From positions 4,092,001 to 4,156,000 of the forward strand of contig NZ_CP009517.1 in the NCBI RefSeq assembly GCF_000970305.1: a DNA stretch of 64,000 bases. Reading direction: 5' to 3'. A model generated the notes under the pieces. That model searched no databases. It saw nothing but the letters and a program-made list of their open reading frames with translations, and was not told the DNA's origin. Numbering within the stretch: position 1 is the stretch's first letter; each line of letters begins with the position of its first letter. The translations under genes were made by a program, and so were the position numbers. Origin of the DNA: Methanosarcina barkeri 3 (GTDB lineage: Archaea; Halobacteriota; Methanosarcinia; Methanosarcinales; Methanosarcinaceae). This document shows positions 45,227 through 54,909 of the stretch, in pieces.

Positions 45227-45552
45227 ATCTCAAAGTAGAATAAGACAAAGTAAATTTTAACTGAGGCTCTGTTCAGGCAGTAGCGCCTGGTTTTTGGCAG
45301 CGTTCTCCTTCCAGAAACAACAGAGGGTTTAATTCGAAGGCGTTTTTTGAATCTCCTTCACCCTCTACATTTACGTGCTTTTTATGGTTTAAAATATTTT
45401 TGCTTTAAACCTTCTTGTATTAAGTTCTTTTTTAAAATTTGTTTAGTCGTTATTCCATAAATACGTGTTATCTTTCCTGTTCTGTCTTCATAAATACGTG
45501 TTGTCTTCTTATTCTGTCTCTTTTTTGTCTGATTTCTCTTTCCTGAAAGGCT

Positions 45553-46395
45553 TTAAAGCTCAATTTCAATCTCATATACTTTTTCAGGGTTTTCTTTGTG
45601 AATGACCCAGAAAGGCTCTTCCCCATACATTTCCATCAGCTTTATGGTTCTTCTGGGAATTGTTTTCGGGCCAAGTACCGCACCTGGTCTGTCAGGATCA
45701 TCAATATAGTCCGTTTCCATCATGAACCGGGTACCTTCTTCAAGCGCATGTTCTATTGCTCCTTTGACCGAGATCACCCCCGGAAAAAGCCCAAGTTCCT
45801 CACAGGTTTTTACCAGAGGCGGAGAATAGTGTTTGACAACTTTGTACATTTTAATTCCTGTTTTTCTTGCTCTCTCTGCTATGTCCTGAAGCTCAGGTTC
45901 CCCCACACTTTCAGTATGAAGCTGGACCGCAAAGTCCTGTTCTTTACCCAGAGAAAAAGCATATTCCATAATCTCATTCGAAGCTGCCCAGACTTCTGCA
46001 GACACCGGATAGTGAGGGCGCCCTGACTTTATCCCAACGGCAAGCCCCTTTTCAACGTATCCAGAGGCAAATTCGAGCCCTTTCTTCATGATTTCTGTAG
46101 CTTTCTGCAGTTCCATATACTCTGTAAGCCTTGAGATTTCTGCAGGATGGACCCCCAGTACGGGAAAAGCTCCAACTCCAAGCTCCCTGATTTTTGATGC
46201 TATTTCTATTGTTTCGTCAAAAACTTTAAGATAATCTTCAGGTTCTTTGACCGTTATTCCAAACGACCAGCTGGGTTTGGTGACAAGAATTATATGAGTT
46301 CCTCCGGAGTTCTTGAAATCTTTTACTGCTTCAAGTCCTCTGGCTCTAGAGTCGATATGCATGTGATTATCGGTAATAGGTATTTTTGCAGGCAT
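45553..46395 (-). CDS. TatD-related metal-dependent hydrolase (archaeal)
   Basis: 280 aa from the ATG at 46395 (GAGG 7 nt upstream). An amidohydrolase-type TIM barrel with N-terminal TDNHMHID metal ligands, VLGVHPAEI, VGIKSGRPHYP, AVQLHTES, KHYSPP and METDYIDDP, which together supply the His and Asp ligands. The family is archaeal COG1831-like; substrate unknown, with DNase activity known only for more distant TatD proteins. Confidence 0.85.
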   Translation of the reverse strand: MPAKIPITDNHMHIDSRARGLEAVKDFKNSGGTHIILVTKPSWSFGITVKEPEDYLKVFDETIEIASKIRELGVGAFPVLGVHPAEISRLTEYMELQKATEIMKKGLEFASGYVEKGLAVGIKSGRPHYPVSAEVWAASNEIMEYAFSLGKEQDFAVQLHTESVGEPELQDIAERARKTGIKMYKVVKHYSPPLVKTCEELGLFPGVISVKGAIEHALEEGTRFMMETDYIDDPDRPGAVLGPKTIPRRTIKLMEMYGEEPFWVIHKENPEKVYEIEIEL

Positions 46396-46490
46396 TTTCA
46401 TTCCTCAAAGGTATGAAGTTCCGGACAAGTTTGAAACGGCGTTTTCTTAAAATTTTGATTAGATTTCTTGAAATGTTCGCATGTGTCTAC

Positions 46491-46582
46491 GTATGGAATA
46501 TAATTTCACTTTTGTATAGGATACAATTTCACTTTTGTATAGGATACAATTTCACTTTTGTATAGGATACAATTTCACTTTA
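46491..46582. repeat. 23-bp tandem array
   Basis: Four contiguous copies of gtataggatacaatttcactttt (first copy slightly diverged), in the divergent spacer between the TatD-like gene and the dehydrogenase gene. Confidence 0.95.
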
Positions 46583-46749
46583 GATATTGCTCGGCATATT
46601 ATTAATTACCCAAAACTTGAAATATATAGCCTTACGTTGAGTACGCTGGAAGATCTAATTATTCTTACTGAATTTGAAAAGTTCCCCTTTTTTAGCTTTT
46701 CAGTCGCTACGGTTCTTTAAATAGGAACCCTGTAGATCTGGTGATAATT

Positions 46750-47778
46750 ATGAGTAAAACCGCAGCAGTAATCAAAGGTGATGGGGTAGGCCCCGAGCTT
46801 GTAGACGCAATGCTTAAAGTTACAGAAGCCGCTGGCACAGACGTCGAATTTATTATGTGTGAGGCAGGAGCCAGCTGGTGGGAAAAGAATGGAGGCAATT
46901 CCCTTATTCCGAACGAAACATGGGAAATCCTTGACAGTTCAGATGCCTGTTTTAAAGGACCGACAACCACACCAGGAGGAATAGGCTCTCCAAGAAGTGT
47001 GGCTGTATCTATAAGGAGTAAGTATAATCTTTATGCAAATGTCAGACCAATCAAGACCTTCCCCAACTCAAGTGCTCCTCTTGGAGACGTGGAAATGGTT
47101 TGTGTGCGCGAGGGTACAGAGGGCCTTTATATTGGAGAGGAAATCCAGCTTACAGATGACGTTTCAATTGCAATTCGTAAAATTACACGTACTGCATCCA
47201 AAAAGATAGCCAGCTATGCTTTCGAGGAAGCAAAGAGAAGAGGCTATGATGCTGTTGTGCCTATCCATAAGAGCAATATTCTTAAGTTGACCTGTGGCTC
47301 TTTCTTAGAAGAAGTAGAAAAAGTTGGGCAGAATTATCCGGATATCGAAATCTGGCCCTATCACATAGACAACATTGCCCAGCAACTGATAAAGAACCCG
47401 CAGATATTCAATAAAAAGGTCCTTCTTTCTACAAACCTCTTTATGGACGTAATCAGTGAGGAATGCTCGGCCCTTGTAGGTAGTATTGGGTTGATTTACT
47501 CTGCCAATATAGGAGACTCTTTCGCAATGTTTGAACCCGCTCACGGTTCCGCTCCAAAGTATGCAGGCCAGGATAAGGTTAACCCTGTGGCAACCGTACT
47601 TGCAGGAGCATGGATGCTTGATTACCTTGGCGAAAAGGAAAAGTCCGAAGCAATATTTAAGGCTACAAACCGTGTAATTTCCGAAGGTAAGTATGTAACT
47701 TACGATCTCGGAGGTAGTGCAAAACTCAGTCAGATGGCTGGTGAGATTGCGAAATATACGGCAGAAATTCTCAAATAA
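46750..47778 (+). CDS. icd: Isocitrate dehydrogenase-family enzyme (NADP type likely)
   Basis: 342 aa from the ATG at 46750 (GGTGAT upstream). Beta-decarboxylating dehydrogenase fold. The cofactor site HGSAPKYAGQDKVNP contains the Lys-Tyr...Val set that binds the NADP 2'-phosphate in E. coli Icd. The substrate loop reads RSVAVSIR, keeping Ser and Arg but with Ala where E. coli has Asn115; YANVRP and the catalytic Lys/Asp positions are present. Isocitrate is the likeliest substrate; homoisocitrate (AksF-type) cannot be excluded. It is convergent with a citrate/homocitrate-synthase-like gene. Confidence 0.78.
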   Translation: MSKTAAVIKGDGVGPELVDAMLKVTEAAGTDVEFIMCEAGASWWEKNGGNSLIPNETWEILDSSDACFKGPTTTPGGIGSPRSVAVSIRSKYNLYANVRPIKTFPNSSAPLGDVEMVCVREGTEGLYIGEEIQLTDDVSIAIRKITRTASKKIASYAFEEAKRRGYDAVVPIHKSNILKLTCGSFLEEVEKVGQNYPDIEIWPYHIDNIAQQLIKNPQIFNKKVLLSTNLFMDVISEECSALVGSIGLIYSANIGDSFAMFEPAHGSAPKYAGQDKVNPVATVLAGAWMLDYLGEKEKSEAIFKATNRVISEGKYVTYDLGGSAKLSQMAGEIAKYTAEILK

Positions 47779-47784
47779 AAAGGT

Positions 47785-47822
47785 ACTGAAGGAAATTCCT
47801 TCTTTTACTCCTTCAGTTTTTC
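47785..47822. terminator. terminator between convergent genes
   Basis: ACTGAAGGA/TCCTTCAGT arms (47785-47793, 47809-47817) followed by TTTTT. The inner gaaggaaattccttc is itself palindromic. It overlaps the end of the synthase gene on the other strand. Confidence 0.75.
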
Positions 47823-49133
47823 TTCCTCTGAATTAGCTATCTTTACTTTATTTTTCAATTTTCCCCGACCTGAACGTCCTGGACTGCAGATAGGCTGGTA
47901 AAGGAAATATCTTTCGACGTAAGCAAGAAGTTCTTCATCCGATATAGATGAAACCCTTTCTTCATTATCATAGAGTTTTTGGATTTCATTCTGAATTTTC
48001 AGAAGTCTGCGGTCATCTTTTTCCACAATGGTTTCAATATCAAGAAGGTCGTTTAAGGTCTCCTGAACCTTATAACGAATAACTTCCAGACCTGAAGAAT
48101 CTCCTATAAGCAGGAGTCTCTTTCCTCCTACTAATTCTGGAGGGTAGGGTTCATAATTAAAAGGGTTTTTAAGAACGCCTGCGGCATGTATTCCGGATTC
48201 ATGGGCAAAAATATTTTTCCCGACAACAGCCTTGTTTCTCGGAACTCTAAGCCCAAGTTCCTTTTCCATGAATGCAGCAAAACGGGTAACCGGTTCAAGG
48301 TTGTACTTACTAAAACCTTCTATTCTATCTTCCAGGAAAAGCAAGATTTTTTCCATTTCACTATTTCCTGCACGTTCTCCTATACCCAGGAAAGTTACGC
48401 TTGTCCAGTTGGCTCCATGCCAGAAGCCTGCAATGGAACTTGCTGACCCGAATCCATAGTCATCATGAATATGGGTCTCTATATTCTTTACCCCAATCTC
48501 TTTTTTGAGATGTTGCACGATTTTCGGAATTCCATAAGGCTCATCAATACTGACGAAAGGCATCCCGTAACCGACAGTATCGCAGACCCGAATAATACAA
48601 TTGGGATCAATCTCCATAATTTTTTCAACTAAAGGGAAAACAAAGCCATAATTATCTGCTCTTGTCATATCTTCAAGGTGAGCACGTGTTCGAAGTCCGT
48701 GATCCACTGCATACTGAAGAGCATCCAGATACTTCTCTTCGGCTTCTGCCCTGCCTGAGAGCTTCATTTTAGAAAAAATATGCGTATCCGATACGGACAT
48801 AAGAATCCCGGTTTCTTTAATTCCGTCAACCTCAAGAATTTTATCTATATCAGCTCTTGAAGCTCTTGCCCAACCTGTAATTTCGGGAAACTCATACCCT
48901 ATGTCAAACATTAGATCTACAGCATCTCTATCCCTCTTATTGAATACGAAGGCCTCGAGTTTTTCAATTCCTATCTCGTGGAGATACTCATATATTTGGA
49001 GCTTCTGTTCTCTGCTCAGGACGATTCCCGGCATCTGAGAACCATCACGAATAGTACTGTCACTTATGTACACATCGTTTCCATAAGGCAGCTTTAATTT
49101 GGGCAGATCTTCATATGATTCGTAAATTTTCAT
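47805..49133 (-). CDS. Homocitrate/isopropylmalate synthase-like enzyme, candidate Re-citrate synthase
   Basis: 442 aa from the ATG at 49133 (GGAGG 7 nt upstream). HMGL-like barrel with ISDSTIRDGSQ, HLEDMTRAD, the metal motif ETHIHDDYG and HESGIHAAGV. No C-terminal LeuA allosteric domain is evident; a helical tail of about 80 residues follows. Sequence and length fit the homocitrate synthase/Re-citrate synthase branch. Methanosarcina are known to use Re-citrate synthase with isocitrate dehydrogenase for 2-oxoglutarate, so this role is suggested by the neighbour but not proven; homocitrate or citramalate synthase remain options. Confidence 0.65.
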   Translation of the reverse strand: MKIYESYEDLPKLKLPYGNDVYISDSTIRDGSQMPGIVLSREQKLQIYEYLHEIGIEKLEAFVFNKRDRDAVDLMFDIGYEFPEITGWARASRADIDKILEVDGIKETGILMSVSDTHIFSKMKLSGRAEAEEKYLDALQYAVDHGLRTRAHLEDMTRADNYGFVFPLVEKIMEIDPNCIIRVCDTVGYGMPFVSIDEPYGIPKIVQHLKKEIGVKNIETHIHDDYGFGSASSIAGFWHGANWTSVTFLGIGERAGNSEMEKILLFLEDRIEGFSKYNLEPVTRFAAFMEKELGLRVPRNKAVVGKNIFAHESGIHAAGVLKNPFNYEPYPPELVGGKRLLLIGDSSGLEVIRYKVQETLNDLLDIETIVEKDDRRLLKIQNEIQKLYDNEERVSSISDEELLAYVERYFLYQPICSPGRSGRGKLKNKVKIANSEEEKLKE

Positions 49134-49728
49134 CACTTTTCCTCCTTTCTTTCAGGCGACAGGGCTCTGCAAAGAGAGAGCAGGCTTTCACTGCAAGGGT
49201 TTCCTGTGAAAAAGACATATTTCCGGTATACAGATCAGAAAATTAGTTGTGTTTAACCTAAGAACTCTAACTTCTTGTTTGAAAAACATTCTTTAAGGGA
49301 ACACCTGTTGCTGTTCTCCGAAACAATACCTTACATTATATTTTGAGGTTCTTGTCTTACGTTATATGCCGATGTTTAAATTATAATATGTCGTTATAGT
49401 TAAAATCTCTTTCTTTCAAAACACCCAATGTATTTTTCTGTTTCAATTCATATATTTATTACGCTCATAGTACTGTGTTACGCTTTTACCTTATAAAGAG
49501 GACAGGAGACATTGCTTCTCTTTTCTTCAGCAAATTCTCTGATATTTCTTGAGAAAAGTCTATTTAAAATTAATATATGAATTAGTCTAAAGTTTTCTTG
49601 CAGAAGTTTTACCTTCCTATTAAGCAGTTCATGAAAGTTTACTTTCCTATCTTGCCCTCCTTGTCGATAATAAGGTATATCTACAGCAAATTATATTTAT
49701 ATTCGGGCTGATTAAAAAATAGGATTTA
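49134..49728. other. AT-rich spacer
   Basis: About 600 bp upstream of the array, non-coding. It includes TATA-like stretches near 49330-49390 and no recognisable RNA or riboswitch. The synthase promoter (minus strand) must lie near 49150-49250. Confidence 0.4.
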
Positions 49729-49846
49729 ACTAGAAACTTGATATAATTAGAAACTTGATATAATTAGAAACTTGATATAATTAGAAACTTGATGTAATTA
49801 GAAACTTGATATAATTAGAAACTTGATACAATTAAAAATTTAATTA
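49729..49846. repeat. 17-bp tandem array upstream of the cbi operon
   Basis: Six near-exact copies of tagaaacttgatataat plus a degenerate seventh. Between this and cbiT (49847-49991) TATA-like atatatttattt (about 49940) and tttatatattt (49957-49967) are promoter candidates; no cobalamin riboswitch is visible. Confidence 0.95.
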
Positions 49847-49991
49847 AATGTTTGTATAAGTGTAACTATCTCTGAATAACGCGTATTTTCCAGCCCTAAT
49901 TAATAAGCATATTACTAAATAAATTAAAGATTACATCGGAATATATTTATTTACATTTTATATATTTACTTTACTTTATCCCGAGGTAAAC

Positions 49992-50546
49992 ATGTTCGAA
50001 ATAGTAAGTGTTAGCGGCGGTCCGACAAAACCTGAAATCATTGCTGTGTCCCTTTCCAAACTCGGGCTGCGGGACGGTGATAGGTTTGCAGATGTAGGCT
50101 GCGGTACGGGATCGGTATCGATTGAAGCCGCAAAGCTTGCCCGAAACCTCACTATCTATGCAATAGATGCCCGAAACGAGGCTCTGAAAGCCACCGAAAT
50201 AAATTTTAAAAATTTCAATATTGAAAATGCCAGGATTTTAGCTGGAGAGGCCTCGGATCTGCTAAACTCGGAAAGTTTTACAGATTTCATAGACTGCGCC
50301 TTTGTCGGTGGAACAAAAAATATTGATTCCGTACTTGAGATCCTTGTTAAGAAAAAAGCTAGAAGTATTGTGGTAAATGCTGTCCGAATAGAAACGGTTG
50401 TCAAGACAATTGAGACAATGAAAAAACTTGGAATTTTTGATGAAGTGGTTCATATTTCGGTTTCGAGAAGTGCACCAATTGCAGGAGAAACAATGTTCAA
50501 ACCTGAAAACCCAGTATACATAGTTGTCGGAAAAAAGCAAAACTGA
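49992..50546 (+). CDS. cbiT: Cobalt-precorrin-6B C15-methyltransferase (decarboxylating)
   Basis: 184 aa. GGPTKPEIIAVSLSKLGLRDGDRFADVGCGTGSVSIEAA is the CbiT start and SAM motif I; DAFVGGT-like DCAFVGGTKNI follows. It methylates C15 and decarboxylates the C12 acetate side chain in the anaerobic B12 pathway. Ribosome site GAGGT. First gene of the cbi operon; corrinoids are essential for methyl transfer in methanogenesis. Confidence 0.95.
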   Translation: MFEIVSVSGGPTKPEIIAVSLSKLGLRDGDRFADVGCGTGSVSIEAAKLARNLTIYAIDARNEALKATEINFKNFNIENARILAGEASDLLNSESFTDFIDCAFVGGTKNIDSVLEILVKKKARSIVVNAVRIETVVKTIETMKKLGIFDEVVHISVSRSAPIAGETMFKPENPVYIVVGKKQN

Positions 50547-50606
50547 AAATCGTCTTATAATTTAAATCTTCTTTACGTTTATTTTTATAATTTATGGAGT
50601 GATAGC

Positions 50607-51215
50607 ATGTTAATTGGAGTAGGACTTGGTCCTGGAGACCCTGAACTTCTGACCCTTAAAGCAGTGGATGTTTTGAAAAACAGTGATAAAGTATATGTGC
50701 CAGGTCGCCTGGCAAAAGATCTTGTGGCTCCTTATGCAGATGCTGAAATCCTTGAGTTTCCCATGATAAGAGATATTGAAGTTCTCAATTCCCTCTGGAA
50801 GGAAAATGCTGACAGGGTGGCAGAAGAGGCAAGAAAAGGCACTGTAGCTTTCGGGCTTATAGGTGACCCAAACTTTTTCTCTACGTTTTCCCATCTCAAA
50901 AAAGTAATGCGTAAGCATTATCCTGATGTTGAGCTTGCAACCATACCCGGTATAAGTTCGATTACCTCCTTTGCTGCCAGGACCGATGTTGCAGTTGAGA
51001 GTTCTTTTGAGGTCAGCGACGGTTCTGATGTGGGATATATGATTCATCTAAAGGCTACGCAACCGAAGTCCATAGTTAAACAGCTTGAGACCGAAGGATA
51101 TACTGAGTTTATCTTTGCAGAAAGACTTTTTTCGGACAACGAACTCATAATCCGGAAGAAAGAAGAAATTCCGGAAAAGGGGAACTACTTCAGTATCATT
51201 TACGGAAAGAAGTGA
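50607..51215 (+). CDS. cbiL: Cobalt-factor II C20-methyltransferase
   Basis: 202 aa tetrapyrrole methylase. [20 protein letters not shown] at the N-terminus (SAM-binding GxGxGD), [15 protein letters not shown] in the middle and [12 protein letters not shown]. Order and length match CbiL. Ribosome site GGAGTGAT. 60 bp after cbiT. Confidence 0.93.
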   Translation: MLIGVGLGPGDPELLTLKAVDVLKNSDKVYVPGRLAKDLVAPYADAEILEFPMIRDIEVLNSLWKENADRVAEEARKGTVAFGLIGDPNFFSTFSHLKKVMRKHYPDVELATIPGISSITSFAARTDVAVESSFEVSDGSDVGYMIHLKATQPKSIVKQLETEGYTEFIFAERLFSDNELIIRKKEEIPEKGNYFSIIYGKK

Positions 51216-51285
51216 AAGTGACCTTATAATATTCACGAATTCGATATATAATTTGAAAAAAACACGAAAGCAAAGGGATGGTCAG

Positions 51286-52014
51286 ATGGAAAGAAAAGTA
51301 TATTTTGTGGGAGCAGGCCCAGGGAACCCAAAACTAATTACAGTACTCGGGCGTGAGATGCTTGAAAAAGCCGACCTTGTAATGTATGCAGGCTCTCTGG
51401 TAAACCCTGAGGTTCTTAACTACACACAGGGAGAAACAATAGACAGCTATGGGTTGACTCTCGAAGAGACCACTAAAATAATTGCGGACGCGGTAGATGC
51501 AGGAAAATTCGTTGTCCGCCTCCACAGTGGAGATCCGTCTCTTTATGGTTCTGTCATAGAGCAGATGGAAGAACTTAGAAAACACAATATAGAAGTCGAA
51601 AGAGTTGCGGGAGTATCCTCGATTTTTGCAAGTGCTGCCGCTCTAGGCACACAGTTGACTCTTAACGGCGTTTCGGACACTCTAATTATTACCCGACCTG
51701 CCGGAAAAACCCTGGAAAAAGACCTTATCCCCGAGCTTTCTGCCTACAATACTACTATGGCAATTTTCCTTGGCACACAAAAAATAAGGGAAATTATGGA
51801 AAAGGTCAGATGCCCGAAGGATACGCCGGTCGCAGTTGTGTTTCACGCATCCTGGGAAGATGAAGAAATCATCACCGGAACTGTGGAAGATATTGCAGAC
51901 AAGGTAAAAGATGCAGGGATTACACGTTCAGCAATGATAATTATCGGTGGGGTTGTTGACCCTAAAAATTACAGGAGGTCCTATCTATACGGAGTAGCCC
52001 AGGAACCGTTGTAA
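51286..52014 (+). CDS. cbiF: Cobalt-precorrin-4 C11-methyltransferase
   Basis: 242 aa from the ATG at 51286, placed by GGGATGGTC upstream; an earlier in-frame start at 51253 is unlikely. [52 protein letters not shown] and RPAGKT mark CbiF/CobM. Its 3' end overlaps the reading frame of the next gene. Confidence 0.94.
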   Translation: MERKVYFVGAGPGNPKLITVLGREMLEKADLVMYAGSLVNPEVLNYTQGETIDSYGLTLEETTKIIADAVDAGKFVVRLHSGDPSLYGSVIEQMEELRKHNIEVERVAGVSSIFASAAALGTQLTLNGVSDTLIITRPAGKTLEKDLIPELSAYNTTMAIFLGTQKIREIMEKVRCPKDTPVAVVFHASWEDEEIITGTVEDIADKVKDAGITRSAMIIIGGVVDPKNYRRSYLYGVAQEPL

Positions 52015-52553
52015 TCACTTTTGAAAGAAATAAGGAAATTGCGGCAAGGATAGCAGAACACCTGAACGCAGACCTGCTTCTTTATGAAAAGGGCATATTT
52101 GAAAAGGCTTTTAAAAGCTATGGAGCAGTAATTGCGGTTTTTGCCACAGGCATTGTGGTAAGGGATATTGCTCCGCTTCTCGATAATAAGTGGTCTGACC
52201 CTGCCGTGGTTGTAGTTGATTCAAACCTGAATTTTGCAATCCCCCTGCTGGGAGGGCATCATGGCGCAAATGAAATTGCCCGCAAACTTTCTGAACTAGG
52301 AGCAATTCCCGTGCTTACAACGGCGACCGAGGTTCACGGCAAACCTTCAGTAGAGGGTATTGCTGATAGGTTAGGCTGCGAAGTCTTCAATAAAGAATCT
52401 ACTGTAGCTGTAAATTGTGCCCTCCTTGATAAGGAAATCGAAGTTCTTGAGGTTAAAGGACCAAAAATTGTTGTTGTAGATGAAGATGTATCCGTACTGA
52501 TAAGAAAACGTACTGAGAACGCTGAAGTCAAAGGCAACAATAAAAAACAGTAA
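51987..52553 (+). CDS. cbiG: CbiG N-terminal and central part (cobalt-precorrin-5A hydrolase), AUA start likely
   Basis: 188 codons. No ATG, GTG or TTG lies in frame before 52155, yet coding sequence [20 protein letters not shown] is plain from about 52000, and family motifs continue as [32 protein letters not shown] and [13 protein letters not shown]. An ideal GGAGGT (51974-51979) sits 7 nt before an in-frame ATA at 51987, which I take as the start; a mutated ATG or a sequence error is the alternative. CbiG opens the lactone ring of cobalt-precorrin-5A. The C-terminal domain is a separate gene. Confidence 0.75.
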   Translation: MRSSPGTVVITFERNKEIAARIAEHLNADLLLYEKGIFEKAFKSYGAVIAVFATGIVVRDIAPLLDNKWSDPAVVVVDSNLNFAIPLLGGHHGANEIARKLSELGAIPVLTTATEVHGKPSVEGIADRLGCEVFNKESTVAVNCALLDKEIEVLEVKGPKIVVVDEDVSVLIRKRTENAEVKGNNKKQ

Positions 52554-52633
52554 TTGAGAAGAGTAAATTAAACGATTTGAACTATGCGAATTAACCTTGT
52601 CAGTAATTCTTTAAGAATCAGAGACGATAATGG

Positions 52634-52987
52634 ATGATCATAGGAATCGGAACTCGCAGGGGTATTACGAAAGAAGAGGTTATTGAAGCCATAAAACAGG
52701 CTCTCGATGAATCCGGTCTGAGCCTGGAAGAAATTACGGCTTTAGCTTCTGCGAAACTTAAGGAAAACGAACAAGGGCTTCTGGAAGCGGGAAAAATACT
52801 CGGTATTCCGGTAGATTTTTTGCCGGATGAGACGTTAAACAGCTACAATCCTCCTTCAGCCTCCAAGGCTTCCCGTTTTGGACTAAAAGGAGTTGCAGAA
52901 CCTGCAGCTCTGGCCCTTTCTGAAGAAAAACAATTGATTTGCAGGAAGAAAATCTATGGAAGAGTCACAATCGCAATCGCAAGATAA
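52634..52987 (+). CDS. cbiG: CbiG C-terminal domain protein
   Basis: 117 aa. IGIGTRRGITKEEVIEAI, LASAKLKENEQGLLEAGKILGIPVDFLP and GVAEPAALAL are the CbiG_C domain. In most organisms it is fused behind the hydrolase domain; here 80 bp with stops separate the two, so it is a true split, not a simple frameshift. It overlaps cbiH by 32 bp. Confidence 0.9.
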   Translation: MIIGIGTRRGITKEEVIEAIKQALDESGLSLEEITALASAKLKENEQGLLEAGKILGIPVDFLPDETLNSYNPPSASKASRFGLKGVAEPAALALSEEKQLICRKKIYGRVTIAIAR

Positions 52988-53756
52988 GGCAACCAGAGGA
53001 AAACTTTACATCGTAGGGATCGGTCCAGGATCTGTAGAACAGATGACGATCAGAGCTAGAGATATAATCCTTAATGCCGACTATGTACTCGGAAACAGTA
53101 CTTACCTGGACCAGATAGCAAGCCTCCTTGGAACCCAGGAAGTAATCCGCAGCTATATGGGTAAAGAAGTAGACAGGGCGAGAAAAGCGGTAGAGCTTGC
53201 AAGAGTTGCAAATGTTGCAATGGTAAGCGGCGGTGATACCAACGTATACGGCATGGCAGGCATCGTACTTGAGGTTGCTGAACATCAAGGACTTGAGGTA
53301 GATATAGAGATTCTTCCGGGAGTCACAGCAATTTTAGCCGGGGCAAGTATATTGGGTGCACCTGTTGTAACAGATTTTGCAGTTATCAGCCTCAGTGACC
53401 TCCTGACTCCCTGGAATGTGATTGAAAAACGGCTTAATCTTGCTGCAGAAGCCGATTTTGTAATGGCTCTCTATAACCCGAAAAGCCGCAAGAGACAATC
53501 CAACTTTTCAAGAGCTATAGAAATTATCCGCCAGTACAAGGCCGATTCCGTGCCTGTGGGACTTGTGAAAAATGCTCTGAGGGGAGATGGTGAAGACAGA
53601 GCAGTAACCACTCTTGGAAAAGTTATGGAGTACGAAGATTGGGTAGACATGAGCACTACGATTCTCATTGGAAACGGAGATTCCAGAATCTGGAGCTCTC
53701 AAAAGAAGGATTTCATAATCACCCCCAGGGGGTATCACAAAAAGTATGACTACTGA
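52956..53756 (+). CDS. cbiH: Cobalt-factor III / precorrin-3B C17-methyltransferase
   Basis: 266 aa. KLYIVGIGPGSVEQMTIRARDII, VSGGDTNVYGMAGIVLE, LPGVTAILAGASILGAP, and ALYNPKSRKRQSNFSRA are typical of CbiH/CobJ. A short Ser/Gln-rich N-terminus lies in the overlap with the preceding gene. It contracts the macrocycle to the corrin ring. Confidence 0.94.
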   Translation: MEESQSQSQDKATRGKLYIVGIGPGSVEQMTIRARDIILNADYVLGNSTYLDQIASLLGTQEVIRSYMGKEVDRARKAVELARVANVAMVSGGDTNVYGMAGIVLEVAEHQGLEVDIEILPGVTAILAGASILGAPVVTDFAVISLSDLLTPWNVIEKRLNLAAEADFVMALYNPKSRKRQSNFSRAIEIIRQYKADSVPVGLVKNALRGDGEDRAVTTLGKVMEYEDWVDMSTTILIGNGDSRIWSSQKKDFIITPRGYHKKYDY

Positions 53757-54495
53757 AGAGAGTAATAACGAACAGGTCGGGAACCTCGACAATCTGGAAG
53801 AACTTACCGAACTTACAGTTGATGTGGATACTGAACTTGTAAGCATTTGTAAAGACTCAGGGGCAAGAACCGAAGAAGCAAAAGCCATCTATATGAAAAG
53901 CCGGACAATGATCCAGGAACTCATTGGCAACAAAACTCCTGAAGACCGCTTCCGCCAGCGCTGTGTTATTGCTACCGGAGATCTTTCTGTAGCAGATATC
54001 ATGCGTTTCATGCATGACCCCATTCCTGCAGGTGTGGAAGCTATTAAAAAAGGCGCCCCGATTTTCGTAGATATCAATATGGTAAAAGCCGGAGTTACAA
54101 AGGCAGGGCATAAATCCGAAATTATTTGCGTGCTTGATGAAGACCCGAATGCTGAAATTGCTAACAGATACGGAATTACGCGCACATCAGCAGGCTTCCT
54201 CGCTGCCCGGGAGCGACTCAATGGGAGTATTATTGCAATCGGAAATGCACCTTCTGCCCTTATTATGGTCTGCAAACTTATAGAAAAGGGTGTGAGACCA
54301 GCCCTTGTTATCGGGCTTCCTGTAGGTTTCGTAAACGCAGCCGAATCTAAGGAAATTGTCAGAAATCTGAAAATACCTGTACCCTCGATTAGCTGTGTCG
54401 GGACAAGAGGAGGAACTCCTATGGCGGTTGCATGCGTAAATGAACTTGTTGCAATCGCAAGAGAAAGTGAAGACTCAGAAGAAAGTCAAGGATAA
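53746..54495 (+). CDS. cbiC: Cobalt-precorrin-8 methylmutase
   Basis: 249 aa. After an acidic N-terminus of about 30 residues, the core has RCVIATGDLSVADIMRFMHDP, PIFVDINMVKAGVTKAGH, IGNAPSALIMVCKLIE and GLPVGFVNAAESKE. It moves the methyl group from C11 to C12 to give cobyrinate. 11-bp overlap with cbiH; last gene of the operon. Confidence 0.95.
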   Translation: MTTEESNNEQVGNLDNLEELTELTVDVDTELVSICKDSGARTEEAKAIYMKSRTMIQELIGNKTPEDRFRQRCVIATGDLSVADIMRFMHDPIPAGVEAIKKGAPIFVDINMVKAGVTKAGHKSEIICVLDEDPNAEIANRYGITRTSAGFLAARERLNGSIIAIGNAPSALIMVCKLIEKGVRPALVIGLPVGFVNAAESKEIVRNLKIPVPSISCVGTRGGTPMAVACVNELVAIARESEDSEESQG

Positions 54496-54909
54496 TACTT
54501 TCTCTTATTTTTCATTTTCACTCTCATCTAACTCTTGTTTTCGATGCTCTTTTCAGTTAACTGCTTTATTTCCCAGCGCTTTTGTTTTCGGATCTCTCAC
54601 TTGTAAGCAAAATAAGATAGTGTCATCTACTTGTGTTCCTATGTTGAATAGAACTACAAAAAAGTAAGTAGTATATCTAAAGTTGATAAAAGGGAAGAGG
54701 GATAGTGCAATTATATTAATGGTGCAATCCAGATAAATCTCTTATCCAGATGCAAATTAACTATTTTAGCTTCTGTTGATCCAGAAATTCTCAATACAAC
54801 TGAATTAAGTTATCTCAGGAAGTACATGGTTAAAAAGGATAAGTTTGACCTGTAGATTTCATTTTAAGAATTCTAGTATAGTCCTTTTAAAATGAGTAGA
54901 GGTGAAAAA
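54496..54909. other. spacer after the cbi operon
   Basis: 414 bp. A T-rich start (tttctcttatttttcattttc) may end the cbi transcript. Nothing else coding. The promoter of the next gene should lie near 54840-54890. Confidence 0.4.

Noticed and set aside
49134-49991. possible cobalamin riboswitch before cbiT
   Set aside because: No B12-box-like sequence or extended pairing; the region is repeats and AT-rich DNA.
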